A DNA stretch of 64,000 bases from Sphingobacterium multivorum (lineage in GTDB: Bacteria; Bacteroidota; Bacteroidia; Sphingobacteriales; Sphingobacteriaceae). This document shows, in pieces, positions 35,529 through 44,200 of this stretch. Below the pieces are notes generated by a model. It was given only the letters and a program-made list of their open reading frames with translations, was not told the DNA's origin and did no database searches. The stretch lies in the NCBI RefSeq assembly GCF_900457465.1, contig NZ_UAUU01000004.1:25364-89363 (forward strand), written 5' to 3'. Numbering within the stretch: position 1 is the stretch's first letter; every line of letters starts with the position of its first letter. The position numbers and the translations under genes are program-made.

Positions 35529-38500
35529 ATGATAACACCGATGACCAAAACGGTAGGTAAGGGGTTGCTTTTATTTTCGTTGATGAGCATGTCTGCACCG
35601 GCGGTGCTTGCTCAGTCGCAAATAAAGATATCCGGAAAAGTAAGCTCCTCAACAGGCGAGCCTCTTGCGGGGGTTACCGTACAGATAAAGGGGGTGAAAA
35701 ACGGCACTGTAACCGATGGGGCCGGCAATTATCAGATTCTTGCGCGAGATATTGATGTCCTGATATTTTCGCTGGTAGGCAAAGAGAAAACCGAAGTCCA
35801 GGTCGATAAGAAAGATCACATTAATCTTGTACTGCAGGAGTCCAGTAGCCTGATTGACGAAGTGGTTGTAGTAGGCTATGGTACCCAGAAAAAAAGTAAT
35901 CTAACGGGTGCTGTTGCTGCTGTCGATGGAAAGGTGCTTAACAAACGTATCGCTACAAATCCAACGCAGTTACTTCAAGGTCGCATGCCCGGACTTCGTG
36001 TTACCCAAGGATCGGGAGAAGCGGGGAATGAAAATGTGAATCTCCAGGTACGGGGATTGGGTTCCTACGGCGCCTCTTCTGCTCCACTGGTTATCGTAGA
36101 TGGTATCCCCGGTAGTTTGGAAAATTTGAATCCCCAAGCAATCGAGAATATCACCGTATTGAAAGATGCCGCTTCAGCTGCTATCTATGGGGCAAGAGCA
36201 GCAAATGGAGTCATTCTTGTGACGACAAAACAGGGTAAAGCTGGAAAAACACAACTGAGCTACGATTATAATGTCGGAATTACCAAGGCCTCAGCTCTTC
36301 CAGACCTCGTATATAATTCCGTTGATTACATGACCTTGTATAATCAGGCAAATAAAAACTCGGGTGTCACAAATCCAAATGCTTCCTTTAGCCAGGAGAT
36401 GATTGATGCCTACAAAAATGCAACAGATAAAAGATTATATCCCGATTTTAACTGGTTAGATGCTGTCTTTAGAACTGTCCCGGTGCAAACGCACAATTTA
36501 AGCTTAAGCGGTGGTGCCGGAGGAACAAATTACAACGTTATATTGGGCTACGTCAATCAGCCTGATATTATGATCGGGACTTCTTTTAAAAAGTATAATC
36601 TACAGCTTAACCTAGGTTCTAAAATAAATGATCGGATAAGTTTTGGTTCAAGTATCACCTTGAATTATGGGGATCGGAAATATCCTAGAAACGGTAGTGA
36701 AGATCAGTTTTTGTCTACCATTAGTCAATCACCACTTTATGGACCTGTATTACCAGATGGTAGTGGTCGTTATTCGTCTAGGGCATATCCTTTTCAATCC
36801 CCAAATAAAAACCCTGTTGCAGTTGCTGAAAATGCATTTACAAGACTGAACAATTATTTTATGCAAGGCAATATTTTTTTAAATGTGAAAATATTGGATG
36901 GACTGGATTGGAAGACAAGCGGCGGGTTGACGTATGGTTTTACAAAAAACTATACCAACAAACCTGTGATTAATCAATACATGTGGTTTGCCAAACCGGA
37001 TGACCTACCCGCCAGACAACTTGATGTAGGTGGTCAAGGGCTAGAAGTAACGGACGACAACAATGTGTATCCAGTCGGGTATACGCAATTGACTTACGAT
37101 AAGTCTTTTGGAAATCATAACATGAAAGTACTGGCAGGAACTCAGGCGGAATATAATAAAACACAAAAACTGTTCGGAAGTAGGCTGCAATTTCCCAACA
37201 ATGACCTGCTTGAGCTTGATGGTGGCGGAGCTGGACAACAATCAAATAATGGTGTCACCAATGAGTGGTCATTGAGGTCTTATTATGGTCGGTTAAACTA
37301 TGACTACAAAGGCAAGTATCTACTCGAAGGGAATGCACGTTATGACGCATCTTCACGTTTTCCTGAAAATAGAAAATGGGCGTTTTTTCCTTCATTATCT
37401 GGAGGTTGGAAAGTCTCGGATGAGAACTTTTTTGGTCCGAAATTGAAAGAAGTTGTTAATGAACTAAAGTTAAGAGCCTCCATTGGAACATTGGGTAATC
37501 AAAATATTGGTAACTATCCATATCAGATTGTTTACAATTCCTCTTTTGCTTATCCTTTTGATGAAACGCTCCAACAGGGAGCTCGTCAGGTAGCAATGGC
37601 CAATGACCGGATCAAATGGGAAAGTACCAAAGTCTTGGATTTCGGTGTAGATATCGGTTTATGGAACAACAAATTGACCGCTTCTTTCGATTGGTATAAC
37701 AAAGTAACATCAGATATTTTATCTGCATCTACAGCCTTCCCTTCTTATATTGGGCTGACTGCACCGACCGTAAATTATGGGGAATTGCGTAACAGAGGTA
37801 TAGAGCTAGGTCTGCAATACCGTGATAAAATTGGAGCGGTATCCTTGACCCTCAATGGAAATATTCAGGCCAATCGCAACAAGGTGATGAAATATGGGGC
37901 CGAACGTATCTCGGGCAATACCATTATCCGGGAAGGTTTACCTTATGGTAGTTTTTACCTTTTGGAGAACACGGGCATATTCCGTTCGAAGGAAGAGGTG
38001 GCAGCTTCTCCAGTGCAACAGATTCCAGCACAACCGGGCTATCTGAAATTTGCTGACGTTAATGGAGATAAAGTTGTGGACAATAATGATCGAATTGTCG
38101 TGCCCGGAGCGTATCCAGATTTCGATTACTCCTTTAATGCGACGGCTGTTTGGAAGAACTTTGATTTTACAGCCTTTTTCTTTGGTTCCCAGGGACAAAA
38201 AATATTTGTGAGTGAGTGGGGAATCGTGCCCTTTAGGCAAGGCGGAACGTTCACTCGCGACTGGATGAACGCTTGGACTCCAGAGAATCCGAATGCATCG
38301 CTTCCAATAGTGGGTGCTGAAAATACCCCTGCGGCAAATAATGTACGGACTGCATCGACTTTCTTTTTAAAAGATGGATCCTTCTTGCGCCTTAAAAATA
38401 TTCAGGTAGGCTATGCTATTCCACAGAGCACCTTGTCCAAAGCTGGTATTTCTGGCCTTCGCATTTATTTTGCGGCGGATAACCTGCTCACATTCTCCAA

Positions 38501-38618
38501 GTTCCCTGGTTTAGATCCCGAACGTGGTGTTTCATCAAGCGGTGGTGCAACATCAGGACGTTATGTGACTCATCCGCAGAATAAAGTATTCGCATTTGGG
38601 GCGAGCATCACATTCTAA
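35529..38618 (+). CDS. SusC/RagA family TonB-linked outer membrane protein (PUL 3)
   Basis: A 1029-residue transporter: signal peptide (1-28, ending APAVLAQ), carboxypeptidase-like domain (KISGKVSSSTGEPLAGVTVQ), DEVVVVGYGTQKKSNLTGAV, plug (APLVIVDGIPGSLENLNPQA, LKDAASAAIYGARAANGVIL) and barrel ending NKVFAFGASITF. There is no STN domain. It opens a long plus-strand polysaccharide utilisation operon whose last gene is a hybrid two-component regulator. Compared with the PUL 1 and PUL 2 proteins the barrel is diverged, so a different glycan is expected. Confidence 0.94.
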   Translation: MITPMTKTVGKGLLLFSLMSMSAPAVLAQSQIKISGKVSSSTGEPLAGVTVQIKGVKNGTVTDGAGNYQILARDIDVLIFSLVGKEKTEVQVDKKDHINLVLQESSSLIDEVVVVGYGTQKKSNLTGAVAAVDGKVLNKRIATNPTQLLQGRMPGLRVTQGSGEAGNENVNLQVRGLGSYGASSAPLVIVDGIPGSLENLNPQAIENITVLKDAASAAIYGARAANGVILVTTKQGKAGKTQLSYDYNVGITKASALPDLVYNSVDYMTLYNQANKNSGVTNPNASFSQEMIDAYKNATDKRLYPDFNWLDAVFRTVPVQTHNLSLSGGAGGTNYNVILGYVNQPDIMIGTSFKKYNLQLNLGSKINDRISFGSSITLNYGDRKYPRNGSEDQFLSTISQSPLYGPVLPDGSGRYSSRAYPFQSPNKNPVAVAENAFTRLNNYFMQGNIFLNVKILDGLDWKTSGGLTYGFTKNYTNKPVINQYMWFAKPDDLPARQLDVGGQGLEVTDDNNVYPVGYTQLTYDKSFGNHNMKVLAGTQAEYNKTQKLFGSRLQFPNNDLLELDGGGAGQQSNNGVTNEWSLRSYYGRLNYDYKGKYLLEGNARYDASSRFPENRKWAFFPSLSGGWKVSDENFFGPKLKEVVNELKLRASIGTLGNQNIGNYPYQIVYNSSFAYPFDETLQQGARQVAMANDRIKWESTKVLDFGVDIGLWNNKLTASFDWYNKVTSDILSASTAFPSYIGLTAPTVNYGELRNRGIELGLQYRDKIGAVSLTLNGNIQANRNKVMKYGAERISGNTIIREGLPYGSFYLLENTGIFRSKEEVAASPVQQIPAQPGYLKFADVNGDKVVDNNDRIVVPGAYPDFDYSFNATAVWKNFDFTAFFFGSQGQKIFVSEWGIVPFRQGGTFTRDWMNAWTPENPNASLPIVGAENTPAANNVRTASTFFLKDGSFLRLKNIQVGYAIPQSTLSKAGISGLRIYFAADNLLTFSKFPGLDPERGVSSSGGATSGRYVTHPQNKVFAFGASITF

Positions 38619-38646
38619 TCGAGTGGTAACTAAAAAAAAATTACAG

Positions 38647-40215
38647 ATGAAAAAGAGCGTAAAAAAAACATATCTATATTTAAGCTTAGCAGCCTTAGCT
38701 GCATTGGGTAGCTGTACAAAAGATTTTTTAAATAAAAATCCAACAGATAAAATTTCGGAGTCAACCTTCTGGAAAACGCAGACTGATGCTGATTTGGCAC
38801 TCTCGGGCTGTTATGAATTTCTTTGCCGAGGATACAATTCGACGTCTTCATCCAATGCACGTGGTGGTTGGGGTGGAGCAAGTATGTTTTGGGATGGGCT
38901 TTCAGACGATGCTTTTGTGTCCAGTACCTCCAATAACTTCAATATTATTTCGCGATCCGGAATCACCTCGACAACGGGTGGCATGCAATCTGAGGGCTAT
39001 GAGATTTCGTATCAGGCCATTGCAGCATGCAATAAATTGATTGCCAATATTGACCGTATTACAAGCATGAGCCAGCAGGACCGTGACCGATATAAAGCAG
39101 AGGCTCGTTTTATCCGCGCCTATTACTACTTTTTGTTGACCAATCTGTACGGTGATGTGCCATTGACTTTAGAACCTCTGGGCATGGACGATGCGAGTAT
39201 TCGGCTCGGTAGAACACCTAAAACCAACATTATCGAAGCGATTTTGGCAGATTTAGATTATGCGAGTGAAAAACTGCCTAATACAGGGTATAAAGGACAT
39301 GCTGTGCGGGGATCTGCACTGGGGTACAAAACAAAGGTGTTGTTGACGGTGAAGAAATGGGCGGAGGCAGCTGCAACAGCGAAGATTGTTATGGATGAAA
39401 ACAAGTTTTCGATCTATCAGGGTGGATACCGCGATCTGTTCCGAAAGCCGGGACAAAATAATAATCCCGAAATCATGTTTTCCGCTCGATTTTTACCACC
39501 CAATATGTATAGTCCGGCAGATATGATGTATTCTTATCTGAAGACCATACAACCACTGGGTTATCTGGTTGATTCTTATTATGCCATCGATGGAAAGGAT
39601 ATTAAAGAATCGACAGTTTACGATGCTAAAAATCCTTACGAAAATAGAGATCCACGGTTGAAGTCAACAATTATGTACCGCGGTGTATGGCGCGGAACTA
39701 CAGCATCTTCCGCTTTTGATCCCGTTGCCGAGGGCGTGTTGGGTGGTTTTTTACCGCGAAAGTATATCAACGAATCGAAATGGCCAACAAGTTACGCGAC
39801 ACAAAGCGATCAGGATTGGGTATTCTTGCGCTATGCCGATATTTTATTGATGTATGCAGAAGCGAAGAATGAAAGTGCAGGGCCTGATCAAACAGCTGTG
39901 GATGCATTAAATAAGGTAAGATCCAGGGCTGATGTGAAAATGCCGCTCGTACAGTTTAGCGGTTCGCTGACAAAAAATGAATTCCGCGATATTATCCGTC
40001 ATGAACGGCGGATTGAATTGGCTTTGGAAGGTCAACGTTATTTTGACTTGAAACGTTGGGGGATGATCAAAGAGGTGATGGATAAAACCAAGGATCCAGA
40101 TGGCGCTTCACGGTTATTTATGGCAAGAGATACCTTATGGCCAGTCCCTCAATCTGAGGTAGATATGGCCAAAAGTTTAGGTAATGACAATTTTAAACAA
40201 ACACCAGGTTTCTAA
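38647..40215 (+). CDS. SusD/RagB family nutrient-binding lipoprotein (PUL 3)
   Basis: A 522-residue lipoprotein. I chose ATG 38647 (MKKSVKKTYLYLSLAAL) because it gives a signal peptide with lipobox LAALGSCTKD; an upstream in-frame codon at 38596 overlaps susC and spoils the signal. The SusD features are DFLNKNPTDKISESTFWKTQ, ARFIRAYYYFLLTNLYGDVP, FLRYADILLMYAEAKNESAG and RHERRIELALEGQRYFDLKR. It pairs with the preceding SusC, 28 bp upstream. The GH29 start codon follows its stop codon directly. Confidence 0.93.
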   Translation: MKKSVKKTYLYLSLAALAALGSCTKDFLNKNPTDKISESTFWKTQTDADLALSGCYEFLCRGYNSTSSSNARGGWGGASMFWDGLSDDAFVSSTSNNFNIISRSGITSTTGGMQSEGYEISYQAIAACNKLIANIDRITSMSQQDRDRYKAEARFIRAYYYFLLTNLYGDVPLTLEPLGMDDASIRLGRTPKTNIIEAILADLDYASEKLPNTGYKGHAVRGSALGYKTKVLLTVKKWAEAAATAKIVMDENKFSIYQGGYRDLFRKPGQNNNPEIMFSARFLPPNMYSPADMMYSYLKTIQPLGYLVDSYYAIDGKDIKESTVYDAKNPYENRDPRLKSTIMYRGVWRGTTASSAFDPVAEGVLGGFLPRKYINESKWPTSYATQSDQDWVFLRYADILLMYAEAKNESAGPDQTAVDALNKVRSRADVKMPLVQFSGSLTKNEFRDIIRHERRIELALEGQRYFDLKRWGMIKEVMDKTKDPDGASRLFMARDTLWPVPQSEVDMAKSLGNDNFKQTPGF

Positions 40216-41685
40216 ATGAAGAACTGTGAAAATTTAGGTATGAAAGCTATATATAAAATGTTGCTGGCACTTATCCTCATCGTGGGAATGAGCACGGGAT
40301 TATTGTATGCGCAAGTAAATCGCTTACCAGATAGTGTACGCATGAAATGGTGGGAGGAAGCCCGGTTTGGTATGTTTATCCATTGGGGAGTATATGCACA
40401 GTTCGGCGGTGTTTATAAGGGACACGAACAGGTACGTGGTGGAGCAGAATGGATTATGAACCGATCAAAAATTCCAGTTGATGAATATCAGGCCATGGCG
40501 AAACAATTTAATCCCATCGCCTATAATCCAGACGAATGGGTACGCATGGCGAAAGATGCGGGCATGAAATATTTGATTATCACAGCCAAACACCACGATG
40601 GTTTTGCACTCTTTGAAACAAAAGCGAGTAAGTGGAATATGGTGGACGCTACGCCCTATGGCAAAGACGTCTTGAAACCTTTGGCCGAAGCCTGCCGAAA
40701 ATATGGACTGAAGCTTGGCTTTTATTACTCACAGGCGCAGGATTGGAATAATCCTGGTGGGTCGGCTGCTCGTAAGTTAATGCGAGAAGGCTGGCCTAAT
40801 CCAGATTCAACCCGTATCGATGACTACACGCTAGCACATCATGGCCATTGGGACCCCAAACAAGAAACAGCGAGTTTTAGTGACTATATCAAAAACGTAT
40901 CCGTACCTCAGGTCAAAGAATTGTTGAGTAACTATGGCGATATTGCTGTACTATGGTGGGATACGCCAACCAATATGACCGACGAAGCTGCAAATATGCT
41001 TCAGGACCAATTGGCATTACAACCCAATATTATCACGAATGATCGATTGAAACGGCCTAATTTCCCCGGCGATACCAAAACGCCGGAGCAAAAAATTCCA
41101 GATTGGAGTGAACTCGAAGGCAAACATTGGGAAACCTGTATGACCATGAACGGTACTTGGGGCTACCGCACATCGGATCATAAATGGAAGTCTGCCGAAA
41201 CCTTGATCCGCAATCTCGTTGATATTGCTTCCAAAGGTGGAAATTACCTGTTGAACGTTGGCCCAAAACCCGACGGATCCTTCCCCCAGGAGAGTATAGA
41301 ACGTTTGGCTGTAATTGGCAAATGGATGAAAGTCAATAGTGAAGCGATCTACGCAACCAAGAGTAGTCCTTTACAGCCATTTGAATGGGGGCGGTGTACC
41401 CTAAAGGAAGATGGAAAGCGGACTTATTTGTATATCTCGGTATTTGACTGGCCAAAAAATGGAATAGTTGAACTTCCGATTGAAAATAAAGTTTTAAAAG
41501 CTAGTCTTTTAGCCAATAATCAAGTGTTAAAGGTAAAATCGAATGCCGATGGTATTCAGATTGCCGTGCCTGAGCAGGCCATTGATTCTGTTGCTACGGT
41601 GATTAAGATCGAAGTGGCTGGCAAATTTAAGTGCGAAAAAGGGCCCGGAGCAAAGAACATGAAAACTGGAGCTTTGGACGAGTAA
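40216..41685 (+). CDS. Glycoside hydrolase family 29 alpha-L-fucosidase (PUL 3)
   Basis: A 489-residue exported exo-enzyme releasing terminal alpha-L-fucose. The start codon abuts the susD stop; a second in-frame ATG eight codons later (MKAIYKMLLALI) may be the true signal peptide start. GH29 landmarks are WWEEARFGMFIHWGVYAQFG, the His-rich ITAKHHDGFALF, GLKLGFYYSQAQDWNNPGG and the nucleophile Asp about 249 in VLWWDTPTNM. GGNYLLNVGPKPDGSFP closes the barrel. It acts with the GH95 and GH2 enzymes encoded downstream to strip side chains. Confidence 0.92.
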   Translation: MKNCENLGMKAIYKMLLALILIVGMSTGLLYAQVNRLPDSVRMKWWEEARFGMFIHWGVYAQFGGVYKGHEQVRGGAEWIMNRSKIPVDEYQAMAKQFNPIAYNPDEWVRMAKDAGMKYLIITAKHHDGFALFETKASKWNMVDATPYGKDVLKPLAEACRKYGLKLGFYYSQAQDWNNPGGSAARKLMREGWPNPDSTRIDDYTLAHHGHWDPKQETASFSDYIKNVSVPQVKELLSNYGDIAVLWWDTPTNMTDEAANMLQDQLALQPNIITNDRLKRPNFPGDTKTPEQKIPDWSELEGKHWETCMTMNGTWGYRTSDHKWKSAETLIRNLVDIASKGGNYLLNVGPKPDGSFPQESIERLAVIGKWMKVNSEAIYATKSSPLQPFEWGRCTLKEDGKRTYLYISVFDWPKNGIVELPIENKVLKASLLANNQVLKVKSNADGIQIAVPEQAIDSVATVIKIEVAGKFKCEKGPGAKNMKTGALDE

Positions 41686-41722
41686 GGCCGATAAGATGGA
41701 AAGCAGATACTAGAATAGCATA

Positions 41723-44194
41723 ATGAAGAAAAGTAGATTGAATAAAATAGTTGCGTTGTTGTTGACTTTTGGAGTTGCTCAGCTCCATGCTCAGGAAGTT
41801 AAGCGGATTGATCATGGCTGGGATTTCTTAAAGAGCGATCTGGGTGGAATCTGGGAAGCTGTAAGACCGGTGGGAGCCGGTAATCCCGAATCTGTTCCAT
41901 TGTGGCAGCAGGTAGATCTACCGCATTGTTATAATGCGCTGGACGCTGTTGATCCAGCTATCAATTATTATCAGGGACCCAGTTGGTATAGAAAATCGCT
42001 GGAGATTGACAACCCCTATTTAAATGGTCACACCCTCCTTCATTTTGAAGGAGCCGGACAAAAGACAGCTGTTTATATCCATACCGTTAAAGTTGGGGAG
42101 CACGTTGGTGGATACGACGAATGGACGGTGGACATCACGGATGCGGTTGAAAAGTTTAAAAAAACAGATGCTTTTAAAAAACAATTAAAGGGTAAAATAC
42201 CGCTTTCAATTCGTGTTGATAATTCGCGTGATTTAGAAATGATCCCCTCCAATCTGTCTGATTTTAACGTCTATGGCGGTATTTACAGACATCTAAACCT
42301 GAAATATGTTCCGCAGACAGCCTTGGAACGTGTATTTGTTGAGGCGTCAGTAGGGGCTGATGGCAGGCAGGGGGTAGCCAACGTCCGTGGACGACTGATG
42401 CCATTTTCGGCTCAGACTAATTTTGAAGTCGAAATGCAGCTCTACGACCCCGCTGGAAAAATCGTGCAAACCCAGCAACCACAGGTTAATAAGGGAGCAT
42501 TAAATCTTGAATTTGGGAAGTTCATGGTCAAGAAGCCACAGCTTTGGAGCCCTGATCAACCGGCCTTGTACCGTTTGGTTACCACGGTTAAAAGCAATGG
42601 GCAAATATTTAAAGAAGAGACTGCCTTTGGCTTTAGACAGGTAGAATTTAAGGAGAATGGTCCTTTTCTGCTGAACGGGAAAAGACTTTTGCTTCGCGGT
42701 ACCCATCGTCATGAAGACCATGCCGGAGTTGCTGCAGCAATGACTGACGATCAGATCTTACAGGAGATGACCCTGATGAAAGAGATGGGTGTAAACTTTA
42801 TACGCTTGGGACATTATCAGCAGAGTCGTAAAGTGCTTGAGGCCTGCGATAGTCTGGGTATTTTGGTTTGGGAAGAGATTCCATGGTGCAGAGGTGGATT
42901 GGGTGGAGAGGTCTATCAGCTTCAGGGAAAACGGATGTTAACCAATATGATTGAACAGCATTATAATCATCCATCGGTCATTATTTGGGGCCTCGGCAAC
43001 GAAAATGATTGGCCCGGTGATTTTACGGAGTTTGATCAGGCGAAGATAAGAGCTTATATGAGTGAACTCAATGGCTTAGCTCATCAATTGGACCCAAGCC
43101 GGAAAACAGCGATACGACGTTGTGATTTCTGTAAAGATATTGTTGATGTTTATTCTCCGTCCATTTGGGCGGGTTGGTATAGAGGCGTTTATACCGACTA
43201 TAAAGCAGCCTCCGAGGAAGAAATGAAAAAGGTAAAGCATTTCCTTCATGTGGAGTGGGGCGGGGATAGTCATGCAAGACGACATGCAGAGGACCCTGAC
43301 CGTGCTCTAGCTAAAATCAAAGGTGATGGTACAACAGATGAACGGGCAGGCGATGCGTCGCTCATTGGTGGAGCAGCACGCGTTTCTAAAGATGGCGATT
43401 GGAGTGAAAGCTACATCTGTAATCTCATCGATTGGCACTTAAAGGAACAGGAAACCATGCCTTGGCTCACGGGAACAGCCTACTGGCCATTTAAAGATTT
43501 TTCAACTCCGGTCCGGCCAGACAATCCTGTGCCTTATGTCAATCAGAAGGGTGTTGTTGAACGGGATTTTACCAAAAAAGAATCGTACTACGTATTCCAG
43601 TCGTATTGGACCGAGAAGCCAATGTTGCATATTTATGGCCATAGCTGGCCGGTCCGTTGGGGTGAAAAAGACGAGTCGAAAATGATCAAGGTGTATTCCA
43701 ATGCCAAGGAGGTTGAGCTTTTTGTCAATGGCAAAAGTCAAGGACTAAAGAAAAGAAATAGCCAAGATTTTCCAGCGGCAGGTTTGCGCTGGATGGTGAA
43801 ACTGAACGAAGGAAGCAATCAGATTAAAGCTGTCGCGAAAAACGGCCGGGAAATTCTCGTGGATGAAATTGAACAGCAGTATCAGACAAAAAAGTGGGGT
43901 AAACCGGCAAAACTTCTTGTGGAAAAAATTGCCACGGATGGCGATATGATCACTGTGCAAGCTCAAATTGTGGATAATACCAATACCCCCTGTCTCGATG
44001 CAAAGGATTGGATCTATTTTGGTTCGACCGGCGATGGTCAGTTGATCGTCGACCAAGGCACTTCTACGGGGTCGAAAAAAGTGCAGGCCTACAATGGTCG
44101 TACATTGATTAAGCTTCGACTGCCTTCGGGAAGCGCTGTGGTATCAGGCCGGATGGAAGGATCAAAAAGTACCTTGTTAACGATAGAAAAATAA
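41723..44194 (+). CDS. Glycoside hydrolase family 2 enzyme, beta-galactosidase-like (PUL 3)
   Basis: An 823-residue exported hydrolase: signal peptide (1-23, ending AQLHAQ), sugar-binding jelly roll (PHCYNALDAVDPAINYYQGP), immunoglobulin-like domain, then the TIM barrel with acid/base Glu about 427 in GLGNENDWPG and nucleophile Glu about 511 in FLHVEWGGDS. C-terminal beta-sandwich domains carry KVYSNAKEVELFVNGKSQGL, as in many Bacteroidota GH2 proteins. Beta-galactosidase is the first guess; beta-glucuronidase or other exo-beta-glycosidase activity is possible in this family. It is 37 bp after the GH29 gene and 6 bp before the GH95 gene. Confidence 0.9.
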   Translation: MKKSRLNKIVALLLTFGVAQLHAQEVKRIDHGWDFLKSDLGGIWEAVRPVGAGNPESVPLWQQVDLPHCYNALDAVDPAINYYQGPSWYRKSLEIDNPYLNGHTLLHFEGAGQKTAVYIHTVKVGEHVGGYDEWTVDITDAVEKFKKTDAFKKQLKGKIPLSIRVDNSRDLEMIPSNLSDFNVYGGIYRHLNLKYVPQTALERVFVEASVGADGRQGVANVRGRLMPFSAQTNFEVEMQLYDPAGKIVQTQQPQVNKGALNLEFGKFMVKKPQLWSPDQPALYRLVTTVKSNGQIFKEETAFGFRQVEFKENGPFLLNGKRLLLRGTHRHEDHAGVAAAMTDDQILQEMTLMKEMGVNFIRLGHYQQSRKVLEACDSLGILVWEEIPWCRGGLGGEVYQLQGKRMLTNMIEQHYNHPSVIIWGLGNENDWPGDFTEFDQAKIRAYMSELNGLAHQLDPSRKTAIRRCDFCKDIVDVYSPSIWAGWYRGVYTDYKAASEEEMKKVKHFLHVEWGGDSHARRHAEDPDRALAKIKGDGTTDERAGDASLIGGAARVSKDGDWSESYICNLIDWHLKEQETMPWLTGTAYWPFKDFSTPVRPDNPVPYVNQKGVVERDFTKKESYYVFQSYWTEKPMLHIYGHSWPVRWGEKDESKMIKVYSNAKEVELFVNGKSQGLKKRNSQDFPAAGLRWMVKLNEGSNQIKAVAKNGREILVDEIEQQYQTKKWGKPAKLLVEKIATDGDMITVQAQIVDNTNTPCLDAKDWIYFGSTGDGQLIVDQGTSTGSKKVQAYNGRTLIKLRLPSGSAVVSGRMEGSKSTLLTIEK

Positions 44195-44200
44195 CACAAG